Shown here piece by piece: positions 1-8,122 of a stretch of 64,000 bases of DNA. Origin of the DNA: Pseudoduganella violacea (GTDB lineage: Bacteria > Pseudomonadota > Gammaproteobacteria > Burkholderiales > Burkholderiaceae_D); contig NZ_JACHXD010000003.1 of NCBI RefSeq assembly GCF_014191875.1, positions 186,001 to 250,000 on the forward strand, in the 5' to 3' direction. How positions within the stretch are numbered: the stretch's first letter is position 1; every line of letters starts with the position of its first letter. Position numbers and translations under genes: made by a program. The notes under the pieces were generated by a model, which worked only from the letters and a program-made list of their open reading frames with translations, was not told the DNA's origin and made no database searches.

Positions 1-1
1 G

Positions 2-862
2 GCACTGTCCAAAGGCGGCTATCCGGTGCAGGGCAAGCGCGTGGTGGTGGCGGGATCGGGACCGCTATTGCTGGCCGTTGCCGCGACCTTGCAGGACAAG
101 GGCGCGACCGTCAGCGCCATCGTCGAGCAGGCCGGCAGCATGCAGCTGGCGCGTTTCGCCCTGGGCCTCTTCGCCACGCCAGAAAAATTGAAACAAGCCA
201 TGCAGTTGGGCCGCAAGCTCAGTAACGTGCCCTACTACCGCAACAGCTATATCAGTGCCGCCCACGGCGCCGGGACGCTGGAATCGGTCAGTGTGCGCCA
301 CGGTGGCAGCGATGAGCGCTGGCCCTGCGAGCTGCTGGCCTGCGGCTACGGCTTGCTGCCGAATACCGAACTGGCCGCATCCCTCGGCTGCACTCTGCGC
401 GGCCAGGCCGTGCAAGTCGACGAATGGCAGCAAACCTCGCAGCCGAACATCTTCTGCGCAGGCGAAAGCACCGGCATCGGCGGTGTCGATCTGGCGCTGG
501 TAGAAGGCCGCATTGCCGGCTTGGCTGCCGTCGAACGGCAGGACGAAGCCAGCCTCCACTTCGCCGATCGCGCGCGCTGGCAGCGTTTCGCGATGCGGCT
601 GGAACGCGGCTTCGCGCTGCGCCCGGAGCTGCACGCGCTGGCCGACGACGGCACCATCGTCTGCCGCTGCGAGGATGTCTGCCACGGCGAGTTGAAAGAA
701 CACCGGAGTTGGCGCAGCGCCAAGCTGCATACCCGCTGCGGCATGGGGCCGTGCCAGGGACGTATTTGCGGCGGCGCCACCGGCCTGTTGTACGGCTGGC
801 GTCCCGATTCCGTTCGCGTGCCGGTCGTGCCGGCGCGCATAGACAGCATCATCACTTCATAA
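2..862 (+). CDS. FAD/NAD(P)-dependent oxidoreductase with C-terminal BFD-like [2Fe-2S] domain, 5' end missing
   Basis: The frame is open to the window edge, so this is the C-terminal part (286 residues) of a longer protein. A GTG at 26 is unlikely to be the start because it falls just before the second dinucleotide-binding motif (GKRVVVAGSGPLLL). The C-terminus carries paired cysteines (CRCEDVCHGEL, then CGMGPCQGRICGG), the pattern of a BFD-like [2Fe-2S] domain found in opine-oxidase and D-hydroxyproline-dehydrogenase alpha subunits. The DapA-family gene starts 15 bases downstream, and this pairing is typical of bacterial 4-hydroxyproline catabolism, where the enzyme oxidises cis-4-hydroxy-D-proline. 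Family is well supported; the substrate is inferred from the neighbour. Confidence 0.85.
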   Translation, partial: ALSKGGYPVQGKRVVVAGSGPLLLAVAATLQDKGATVSAIVEQAGSMQLARFALGLFATPEKLKQAMQLGRKLSNVPYYRNSYISAAHGAGTLESVSVRHGGSDERWPCELLACGYGLLPNTELAASLGCTLRGQAVQVDEWQQTSQPNIFCAGESTGIGGVDLALVEGRIAGLAAVERQDEASLHFADRARWQRFAMRLERGFALRPELHALADDGTIVCRCEDVCHGELKEHRSWRSAKLHTRCGMGPCQGRICGGATGLLYGWRPDSVRVPVVPARIDSIITS

Positions 863-876
863 CCAAGGAGACAAGC

Positions 877-1797
877 ATGAGCAGCACTAGCAACGCAAAA
901 TGGCAAGGCGTATTCCCGGCAGTGACCACCAAGTTCAAGCCGAACGAGGATCTGGACCACGCCGAAATGGCGAAGCACTTCGAGTTCATGATCGCCAATG
1001 GCGTGCATGGCCTGGTCACATGCGGCTCGCTGGGCGAAGCCAGCACCCTGTCGCTGGAAGAAAAGCTTGAAGTGACCAAGGTCGCGATTGAAGTCGCGAA
1101 CGGCCGCGTGCCGGTGCTGGCGAATGTGAGCGAAACCCGCACCACCAATGCCTGCCGTTTCGTGGAACAGGCTGCGGCCATGGGCGTGCAAGGCTTTATG
1201 GTGATGCCGTCCGTGCTGTATGCCGCCGATGCGCGCGAAGCCAAGGATAATCTACGCACTATCGCCAAGGCCGCCCAGCTGCCCATCATGGTGTACAACA
1301 ATCCAGTGTCCTACAAAGTCGATCTGACGCCGGAAGACTTCAAGGATCTAGCCGACTGCGAACAGATCGTCGCCATCAAGGAATCGACCGATAATATCCG
1401 CCGCATCACCGACCTGCGCAACGCCGTGGGCGAACGCTACCAGCTCTTCATGGGCGTGGACGACCTCTCCTTCGAGGCGCTGGCGGTGGGCGCGGACGGC
1501 CTGCTGGCTGGCCTGGTGGTGGCCTTCCCGGCCGAAACCGTGGCGCTGTACAAGCTGGCCAAGGCCAAGCGCTGGGACGAGGCGCTCAAGCTGTATCAAT
1601 GGTTCATGCCCCTGCTGCATCTGGACGTATCGGCCAAGCTGGTACAGAACCTGAAGCTGGTGGAAAGCATGGCCGGAGTCGGCAACGAATATGTGCGCCG
1701 CCCACGCCAGCCGCTGCAAGGCGCAGAGCGCGAGAAGGTGGTGAGTATCGTCAAGCAGGCGCTCATCACCCGTCCCGACGTGAGCACGCTGTTCTAA
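877..1797 (+). CDS. DapA/NAL-superfamily lyase, probable 1-pyrroline-4-hydroxy-2-carboxylate deaminase
   Basis: A 306-residue class I aldolase of the dihydrodipicolinate synthase / N-acetylneuraminate lyase superfamily. The Schiff-base lysine is K168 in IVAIKEST and the catalytic tyrosine is Y140 in MVYNNPVSY. The GSLGE motif near residue 50 replaces the GTTGE of true DapA, which argues against lysine biosynthesis. In hydroxyproline operons this family deaminates 1-pyrroline-4-hydroxy-2-carboxylate to alpha-ketoglutarate semialdehyde. The ATG at 877 has an AAGGAG site eight bases upstream. A strong hairpin follows the stop. The precise substrate is inferred from the upstream oxidoreductase. 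Confidence 0.83.
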   Translation: MSSTSNAKWQGVFPAVTTKFKPNEDLDHAEMAKHFEFMIANGVHGLVTCGSLGEASTLSLEEKLEVTKVAIEVANGRVPVLANVSETRTTNACRFVEQAAAMGVQGFMVMPSVLYAADAREAKDNLRTIAKAAQLPIMVYNNPVSYKVDLTPEDFKDLADCEQIVAIKESTDNIRRITDLRNAVGERYQLFMGVDDLSFEALAVGADGLLAGLVVAFPAETVALYKLAKAKRWDEALKLYQWFMPLLHLDVSAKLVQNLKLVESMAGVGNEYVRRPRQPLQGAEREKVVSIVKQALITRPDVSTLF

Positions 1798-1805
1798 GCG
1801 GATAA

Positions 1806-1831
1806 ACTTCCGGGCCGCCTGCTGGCAGCCC
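1806..1831 (+). repeat. Left copy of a 26-bp direct repeat flanking the RTX gene
   Basis: The 26 bases match 6994-7019 at 25 of 26 positions in the same orientation. The only difference is C versus G at the 11th base. The copies bracket the whole RTX gene plus its upstream region. Here the repeat forms the core of the terminator hairpin. Confidence 0.8.
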
Positions 1832-1841
1832 GGAAAGCGGG
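1807..1841. terminator. Hairpin between convergent genes
   Basis: CTTCCGGGC pairs with GCCCGGAAAG around a short inner stem (GCC-TGCT-GGC), ten bases after the deaminase stop and just beyond the stop of the convergent RTX gene. A short T run follows on the plus strand (GGGTTTAGG). It may terminate both transcripts. A near-identical copy of its core occurs at 6994-7019. Confidence 0.6.
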
Positions 1842-1850
1842 TTTAGGCTA

Positions 1851-4800
1851 TCAAACCAGCCACAGACCCTGGCCAGCCTGCTGAGCCTGAACCACGGCAT
1901 CCTGCGCGATCCAGCTGCCCACCAGCTCGGCGCGGGTGTGATTACCCAGATACGTCACCCACGATGCTTCGCCACCGGCATCGGTCACCTTCAAGCCGCT
2001 GTTGGCGTACAGCGCATGCACGAAGGCCGCGTTATCGAGCTTGCCGTACAGCTTCTGGAACTCGTCCGACGCGGCGAAGTTGTTGACCATCTGCTTGGCA
2101 TCAGCCTGGGTCGACAGCCACCAGTTGATGCCACCCACATCGGCGGCGCGGTCGAACACCGCCTGGTACAGCAGACCCGCCGTTTTCAGGCGGCCCGCAT
2201 CGGCTTGCGTGAAGGCCAGGCTGATGGTGCCGTCGCTGAACTCGGCCTGCTCGATGCTGTTCAGGGTGTCGAGGTCGGCATTGGCCTTATCGGCGACCTT
2301 GATCTGGCCATCGGCGCCTAGCAGGATCTTGTAGTCGGCCTGCTTGCCGGCGTAGACGGCCGTATCCTTGCCGTCGCCGCCGACCAGCACATCGCTGCCC
2401 GCGCCGCCTTCCAGACGATCATCACCGCTGCCATTAATCCAGCCGGATTCCTTGTCCAGCGTGACCTTGGCGAAGATGCCGTCCTTGGCCTGCAGCTTGC
2501 GGTGCTCGTCGCTCAGGGCGAAGGATTGCAGCACGTCGGCGCGGCTGACCTTCACACCGTAGCCGCCACTCAACGCCTTGCTCCAGAACTCGAAGCCGCC
2601 CTTGTCCGCCGCGCGGCCCATGACTTGCTCATAGAGCTTGTTCAGGAAAGCCTCGTCGCTGATGGTGTCCATCTTGGCCGCTTTCCACTCGGCCGAGTCG
2701 GTGAAGGCACGGGCCACGCTCTCCACAGAAGCTTTGACGCCGGTATAGAAGTTCAGGCCACCGATATCGGCCGCGCGGCCGAAGGCGGCGTGGTACAGCA
2801 GGCCCAGATCGGCCAGCTTGTCCTTGCCCGCGTTGAGGAAGGCCAGTTCCGGCAGCTTGTTCAGCTCCGCCACTTGCACGGTTTCGTTCTGGCCTGGAGC
2901 GAACATGGCCTGATCGTGGGTCAGCACGATCTCGCCTTTCGCGTTCACGCCAAAGCTCCACGCACCCTTGTCGCTGCGGCCGCCCTGCAACACGTCGTTG
3001 CCGCTGCCGCCGATCAGAGTGTCGTTGCCGATGCCGCCAGCCAGGAAGTCGTTATCGGCGCCGCCATCGAGGATGTCGTTGCCGCCCGCGCTGCCCAGGA
3101 TATCGTTGCCGCCGCCGCCTTTCAGCACATCGTCGTCTGCGCCGAGGAAGATGTTCTGGCTGGCGTTATCGCCCACCACATAATTGCGGCCATCGCCGCC
3201 GCGCAGCGTCGCTTCGCCTACCACTGCGGCGAAATCGACGTTATTCAGTTGCAGCACCGCGCCCTTGGCCAGCTGGCTGGTGTCGATCACCAGGCCGATG
3301 GCGGTGCTGTTCGCGCCACCGCCGGTTGGCGTGGTCGAGCTGCCGCTGATCAGGATCGGCTGCTTGATATCGCTGCCGGAAACCAGGGTCGGTGTGATGG
3401 TTTTGCTCAGCACCGTCACGTCCTTGCCCAGGCCATCGAGGAAGGAAGTCCCCTGGCCCTTCATGTCCTTTTGCGCGCTGGAAGCTGCATCGGTTTTCTG
3501 CTCAATGCGGCGCACCAGGTCCAGCAAGGCCTGGTCCTTGTTCAGCAGGGCGGTCGAACCTTCGGCACCCAGGCCGGCGCCCACCGGCAGGCTGACGGTC
3601 AGCTTGGCTTCGCGGCCGCCGCTGGCAACGTCCAGCGCGATGTCGGCCAGGCCTTTGTTCGGCGTCTTGCCGTCATCCTGGCGGCCGGCCGTTACCGTTG
3701 GCACGGTCACGGTCGAAGTGGTGGTGCCGGTCACCGGATCGGCCTTGGTGGTCTTGGTGACAGGTACGCCGTCTTCCATCACTGGTGGCGTCACGGGGGT
3801 TGGCGGCACCGGTGTTGGCGCGGCCTTGGTGGTATCGATGGCATACACCGCCGATTCCGCCACGCCTGCGCCAGCCTTTCCGCCCACGTCCTTCACGGTA
3901 TCGAGCTTCAGAACGATCTTGCCATCCTTGGCCTGCGTATCGGCATCGGGGGTAAAGGTCGCTTCCCAGGTCTTGCCATCAGCGCTGCCCTTCAGATCGG
4001 ACAGTTTGCCTTTGACGGCGCTCAGATTTTCCAGCTTCAGCCCCTCCACCTTTTCCGAGAAGGTGATCTTGACTGTAGCCTTTTCGCCTTTGTTCAAGGT
4101 GGTGTCGCTCAGCGTAATAATGGCAGTCGGCGCAACAGCCTTGGTGCTTACATGCGTAGCCTTGTTGGCGCCAAGTTCAACGCCGTTGAGCGAAGGGACC
4201 AGTTCAAATTCGGTTTCGATACTGTCCGTATTGCCCGCCTGGTTTTCCTGCGGCGTGAAGACGAGTTTGCGCAATGTGGCCTGGATGCTGGCCAGGGTAT
4301 CGCCTTCCACCGAATACACGCCCTTCTCGCCCGTCAAACCGCTGCCGCTCAGGGTACCGTTGCCGGCCTTGAACTTGATGTCCAGCTTGAATTTGCCTAC
4401 GTCGTCGCTGCTCAACGTCACATTACTGAATGGCGTGGCGGTTTGGGTATCCTTGACCTCGACCTTGTCGCTGAGGCCATCCAGCGTTATCCGGCTCAAG
4501 GTGAAGGCTTCAACCCTTGGCCCCTCGTCCACGGTATTGCCTACGCCGTCGCTCAAGATGCCGCCCTTCCGGAACACGACGTATTCGCCATCGTCGGCCT
4601 GGCCCCACTTGCCATTTGGCGCATGGAATTTGAGGATGGCTTCCACGCTCTTGCCTGGTTTGAGTTCCGGCAGATCAGTGGTAACCGGCAGCAGCTCTTT
4701 ACCCAGGCTGTTTTTCAGCCCCAACAGCTTGTAGATCTGGGATGGATCGCTGATGCCTGCACCGCTGTCGCTCATTTTCACGCGCAGAGCGATATATTCA

Positions 4801-6599
4801 TCGCCAAAGGCGGGCTTTTTCTCCAGCTTGATGGATTCTATGGATGGCGCAAACTTGTCGACGGCGAAAGTGCCCTTGGGGAGTTCACCTTTGTTGCCTG
4901 CGATGTCCACCACGCGGACCTGATACTCGCCGCCTTTATCGGGCACATTGATATCTTTGATCGCCCACTGGCCGGCTTTAACACGTTCGCCCTTGGTCCA
5001 GGTCGCACCATTGTCCAGCGAGATTTCGCAATACTCGCCCTCGGCGCTGTCTTTCTCCAGATCGATAATGAAGTCGGCTTTTTTGCCAAGGAAGGTCGTG
5101 CCGTCGCTCACCACACCATTTTTGAAAGTGCCGATGCCTTTCCAGAGCGGAGCTTCGGTGATGATTTCGTATTTCTGAACGGTTTCCTTGCCCTGCTCGC
5201 CGTCGACGTCGACGCGGAACTTCAGTTCGCCCTTGCCTTTTAACTCAATATCCAAGCTCAGCTTCGTACCGCTGACCTTGTCGGTGACGTCTTTCCACTG
5301 GCCATCTGCCAAGATGAGCACCTTGGCGTTTTTGGGCAGTTCTTCGCTGAGTGTTGCGGTTAGCGTTTGCTTTTCCACATTGGTGATGAAGTCGTTATCT
5401 TTGCTACCGCTATCGTTGGAAAACCGGACACCCGTAATGGCGGGTTTACTGGTAAGAGTGAGGTTCAGCACATCACTGAGTTGGCTTTGCGCTTGCCCAT
5501 TTCCCGTTCTGGACTGCGCATAGACTTTGTAACTGCCTTTTTCCAGCGTGCTGACATCCAAATTCTGGATCGTCCAGGCGCCATTGCTCATTTGAGCTTC
5601 TTTTACGACCTCTTTCGAATCGAGCTTGCCGTTGCCGTTGGCATCTATAAATACCCGTACGAAGCTGGTGGAGTCATCGGCATAACCTTTCCCGGTAAAA
5701 GTCAGGAGCGTCGCGGAGGTTACATTGTCATCGTTCTTTTCGCCGGTATCGCTGGAATCCACCAAGTCTAAATCCGTAGGCTTTCTGGGACGCACTTGGA
5801 GACTGAAGGTCTTTCTATGGGCAACGTCGCCGTCCGTCACATCGATCTTAAATACATCACTACCGCTGAAGCCCGCATTAGGCTTGTATTCCGCGATACC
5901 ATTTTTATTGGGGGCGTATTTGTAAGCAAATGCTTTGCCATCTGGGTCAGTTATTACCGCAACATCGGTGAGAGTGACAACACCATTTTTTGGCTGGTTG
6001 AATACCGTCCACTCTATCTTATCCCCACTTTCGGTATCCTTCACGTTAAGCAAGGAATGCAGGTCGATTGTGTCACCCTGTTCAAAGATAGGGGTAATAT
6101 ATGACTCTTCAAACATTGGCGTACCAGGGTGCGCCACGAAGTCGATATCGTCCACATTCATTATTTTAACAATGCTTCCTGATTCATTCCTGGCAACAAT
6201 ACTCAGCGTTGAATCAAACAACACATCCGATACGTCAACTATCTTTTCGTTCGCATTAACATCAAAGACTTTTTTTACCCCGGAAAGCGTTCCAACTTCC
6301 AATGTCTTTATTTTTTCAGGAGAGGAAATGGAAATTCTCTTAATTTCCGCGAGGGCGCTGTGATCACCTTGTTCCTGCCGGTATTTCCACGAAATATTAA
6401 GCCAGCCATTACGGACCTCAAGATACTTTCCGTTAATAACGCCTGCACCGGTTTCATCTTCCTTAACTTCAAATACACCGCTACCACCGGCCTTAATACT
6501 TAACTCCCCCAAAGGCGTATTAGTAGGCAGTCTCAGCATATTCGCTGTCGACACGTATCCCGCCTCATTGAAATTAATTCCAAACATCGCCTTATCCAT
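1851..6599 (-). CDS. Large secreted RTX protein with Ig-like and two DUF4214 regions
   Basis: A 1582-residue protein without an N-terminal signal peptide. Order: an N-terminal beta-rich region with cadherin-like and Ig-like modules (to about residue 930, the last beginning TAIITLSDTTLNKGE), a Pro/Thr linker (PTPVPPTPVTPP), glycine-rich calcium-binding nonapeptides GGxGxD at about 1136-1213, a DUF4214 region (LYHAAFGRAADIGGLNFY), a second short RTX block (GSGDDRLEGGAGSD), and a C-terminal DUF4214 region. Such proteins usually leave through a type I system and act as adhesins or matrix proteins; no transporter lies nearby. The ATG at 6599 is preferred over the TTG at 6605 because AAGG lies eight bases before it. 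The 5' third is visibly AT-richer than its surroundings, suggesting a mosaic or acquired gene. Confidence 0.85.
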   Translation of the reverse strand: MDKAMFGINFNEAGYVSTANMLRLPTNTPLGELSIKAGGSGVFEVKEDETGAGVINGKYLEVRNGWLNISWKYRQEQGDHSALAEIKRISISSPEKIKTLEVGTLSGVKKVFDVNANEKIVDVSDVLFDSTLSIVARNESGSIVKIMNVDDIDFVAHPGTPMFEESYITPIFEQGDTIDLHSLLNVKDTESGDKIEWTVFNQPKNGVVTLTDVAVITDPDGKAFAYKYAPNKNGIAEYKPNAGFSGSDVFKIDVTDGDVAHRKTFSLQVRPRKPTDLDLVDSSDTGEKNDDNVTSATLLTFTGKGYADDSTSFVRVFIDANGNGKLDSKEVVKEAQMSNGAWTIQNLDVSTLEKGSYKVYAQSRTGNGQAQSQLSDVLNLTLTSKPAITGVRFSNDSGSKDNDFITNVEKQTLTATLSEELPKNAKVLILADGQWKDVTDKVSGTKLSLDIELKGKGELKFRVDVDGEQGKETVQKYEIITEAPLWKGIGTFKNGVVSDGTTFLGKKADFIIDLEKDSAEGEYCEISLDNGATWTKGERVKAGQWAIKDINVPDKGGEYQVRVVDIAGNKGELPKGTFAVDKFAPSIESIKLEKKPAFGDEYIALRVKMSDSGAGISDPSQIYKLLGLKNSLGKELLPVTTDLPELKPGKSVEAILKFHAPNGKWGQADDGEYVVFRKGGILSDGVGNTVDEGPRVEAFTLSRITLDGLSDKVEVKDTQTATPFSNVTLSSDDVGKFKLDIKFKAGNGTLSGSGLTGEKGVYSVEGDTLASIQATLRKLVFTPQENQAGNTDSIETEFELVPSLNGVELGANKATHVSTKAVAPTAIITLSDTTLNKGEKATVKITFSEKVEGLKLENLSAVKGKLSDLKGSADGKTWEATFTPDADTQAKDGKIVLKLDTVKDVGGKAGAGVAESAVYAIDTTKAAPTPVPPTPVTPPVMEDGVPVTKTTKADPVTGTTTSTVTVPTVTAGRQDDGKTPNKGLADIALDVASGGREAKLTVSLPVGAGLGAEGSTALLNKDQALLDLVRRIEQKTDAASSAQKDMKGQGTSFLDGLGKDVTVLSKTITPTLVSGSDIKQPILISGSSTTPTGGGANSTAIGLVIDTSQLAKGAVLQLNNVDFAAVVGEATLRGGDGRNYVVGDNASQNIFLGADDDVLKGGGGNDILGSAGGNDILDGGADNDFLAGGIGNDTLIGGSGNDVLQGGRSDKGAWSFGVNAKGEIVLTHDQAMFAPGQNETVQVAELNKLPELAFLNAGKDKLADLGLLYHAAFGRAADIGGLNFYTGVKASVESVARAFTDSAEWKAAKMDTISDEAFLNKLYEQVMGRAADKGGFEFWSKALSGGYGVKVSRADVLQSFALSDEHRKLQAKDGIFAKVTLDKESGWINGSGDDRLEGGAGSDVLVGGDGKDTAVYAGKQADYKILLGADGQIKVADKANADLDTLNSIEQAEFSDGTISLAFTQADAGRLKTAGLLYQAVFDRAADVGGINWWLSTQADAKQMVNNFAASDEFQKLYGKLDNAAFVHALYANSGLKVTDAGGEASWVTYLGNHTRAELVGSWIAQDAVVQAQQAGQGLWLV

Positions 6600-6658
6600 A
6601 AACAAAACCTTTCATTTAATTTTTGCAAACAACAATTCGCTGGGAGGTGGTGCCGGTG

Positions 6659-6842
6659 TTCTAAACACTAGCGAGAGGTATGACGCAAAAGGGGGGCTTG
6701 AGGGGGAAGTTCGCTGTGGCGAAACTGCTTGGGAGAAAACTTTGGTCCAGCACTGTGCAGCAGCAACCACTCATTACCGATTCCTAAAATTTAGATTTCA
6801 GCAATTATCGTGGTTTTAAGGCAATATTACTAGTGTTTAGGA
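6659..6842. repeat. Distant inverted repeat upstream of the RTX gene
   Basis: CTAAACACTAG at 6661-6671 is exactly the reverse complement of CTAGTGTTTAG at 6830-6840. The match extends to 12 of 13 bases, with the arms 158 bases apart. No target-site duplication is visible outside the arms. It could be the ends of a small degenerate element, a regulator site pair, or chance. Confidence 0.4.
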
Positions 6843-6993
6843 CAGATATCATCAAACTGTAACAATGCCAGGACTGCCCGCCCCTCTGGCGTTCGCGGCA
6901 GCGCATCCCATAGCCCTGCCGGGTAGAGGCGGTTTTCAGTTCGTCATGAAGCGTCAGATGCCGTGCGTGTTTCGGTAAACGGGCATATGGAAG

Positions 6994-7019
6994 ACTTCCG
7001 GGCGGCCTGCTGGCAGCCC
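6994..7019 (+). repeat. Right copy of the 26-bp direct repeat
   Basis: It matches 1806-1831 at 25 of 26 bases in the same orientation. It lies 67 bases beyond the stop of the minus-strand LysR gene. Its outer stem is incomplete (GGGC/GCCC only), so it is a weaker hairpin than the left copy. Confidence 0.8.
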
Positions 7020-7086
7020 AAGAAGCATATATGTCTAAGACAAATTTCATCCACCTGTCACAAAATCGTGACGCCTTGGCCGGCCT

Positions 7087-7998
7087 TCAGCGGCCCCGCG
7101 TCCAGTAACCTGGCTCGGCGTAAACGGCCTTCAGTGCGTCGATGAAGAAGCGGATCTTGGCCGGCAGATGGCGCTGCTGGAGGTAGACGGCCATAATGTC
7201 GTAATCGGGCAGCGCGTAATCGTCCAGGACGGTGATTAGACTGCCCTCTGCCAACTGGGCCTGGATTTCCCAAGTCGAGCGCCAGGCCAAACCTAATCCC
7301 TCGCACGCCCAGCGGTGCAATAGCTCGCCGTCGTTGCAGTCCAGATTCCCCTGCGCCTTCACCGTGACGGCCTTGCCGTTCTGCTGGAAGTACCAGCCAC
7401 GCTGCTGCCCACCCTGCAGATTGAAGGCCAGACAGTTGTGCGATGCCAGGTCGTCCAGCGTGCGCGGTATGCCGTGGCGCTCGAAATATTCCGGCGTGCC
7501 GCATACCACGCGGCGGTTGCTAGCCAGCTTGACCGCGACGAAGCTCGGGTCGATCACGCCGCCGATACGGATGCCCAGGTCGTAGCCCTCGCGTACCAAG
7601 TCGATCACCTGGTCGGTAAGATTGAACGATAGCTGCACCTCGGGATTGGCACGCAAAAAAGCCGGCGCATGCGGCGCCACATGCTGCCGTCCGAAAGAAG
7701 CGGGAGCGGACACGATCAGGTGGCCGGTGGCCTTGTGCCGCCCTTCCGAGATATTCCGCTCCGCCACGTCGAAGTCCGACAGCAGCTTGCGGCAGTCTTC
7801 GAGGAAGACCGAACCTTGCTCGGTCAAGGTCAGATGGCGCGTGGTGCGGTGCATCAGCTTCACGCCAAGGCGGCGTTCCAGCGCGTCGATGCGGCGGCCC
7901 AGCATCACCGGCGTGATGTTCTGCACCAGCGCGGCGCGCGCCAGGCTGCCCTTCTCCACCACGGCCACGAAGGCCTCGATCTGTTTGAGCTTGTCCAT
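7087..7998 (-). CDS. LysR-family regulator of the glyoxylate/glycerate operon
   Basis: A 303-residue LysR protein. The N-terminal winged helix-turn-helix covers residues 1-60 (MDKLKQIEAFVAVVEKGSLA, then VMLGRRIDALERRLG) and the effector-binding fold follows (GYDLGIRIGGVIDPS). It is divergent from gcl, 124 bases away, and a 27-bp near-perfect palindrome lies just upstream of its start codon. That layout predicts autorepression and control of the glyoxylate operon. The effector is unknown; glyoxylate, tartronate semialdehyde or allantoin-derived acids are candidates. Confidence 0.88.
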   Translation of the reverse strand: MDKLKQIEAFVAVVEKGSLARAALVQNITPVMLGRRIDALERRLGVKLMHRTTRHLTLTEQGSVFLEDCRKLLSDFDVAERNISEGRHKATGHLIVSAPASFGRQHVAPHAPAFLRANPEVQLSFNLTDQVIDLVREGYDLGIRIGGVIDPSFVAVKLASNRRVVCGTPEYFERHGIPRTLDDLASHNCLAFNLQGGQQRGWYFQQNGKAVTVKAQGNLDCNDGELLHRWACEGLGLAWRSTWEIQAQLAEGSLITVLDDYALPDYDIMAVYLQQRHLPAKIRFFIDALKAVYAEPGYWTRGR

Positions 7999-8005
7999 GA
8001 ATTCA

Positions 8006-8032
8006 TTATTCCATACCTGGAGTATCGAATAA
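8006..8032. promoter_or_regulatory. Palindromic LysR-type operator between lysR and gcl
   Basis: Arms TTATTC and GAATAA enclose ATAC-CTGGA-GTAT, giving a 27-bp palindrome with one mismatched pair. It begins eight bases upstream of the LysR start codon and about 90 bases upstream of gcl. It contains the T-N11-A geometry of LysR-family recognition sites. Confidence 0.65.
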
Positions 8033-8122
8033 AACGATTTTTTGTCGTCTTATCACGGCTGGGCAACGCCGATAGCATACAAATCATCAAGAACCGTAAT
8101 TCATTACAAACAGGAGATCGAT

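Larger units (their letters stand above)
6606..7086. other. Intergenic stretch without a recognisable gene
   Basis: About 480 bases between the RTX start and the LysR stop. It holds the presumed minus-strand RTX promoter region, which is AT-rich around 6780-6840, an 11-bp inverted repeat and the right copy of the 26-bp direct repeat. Open frames here (for example 6805-7050 on the minus strand) lack a ribosome site and resemble no family known to me. Confidence 0.6.

Noticed and set aside
2502..5243. 913-codon plus-strand open frame opposite the RTX gene
   Set aside because: No family resemblance and biased composition; it mirrors the codon pattern of the minus-strand RTX gene, which has clear domains.
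6805..7050. 81-codon minus-strand frame in the RTX-LysR spacer
   Set aside because: No ribosome site, no recognisable family, and it spans the right direct repeat.
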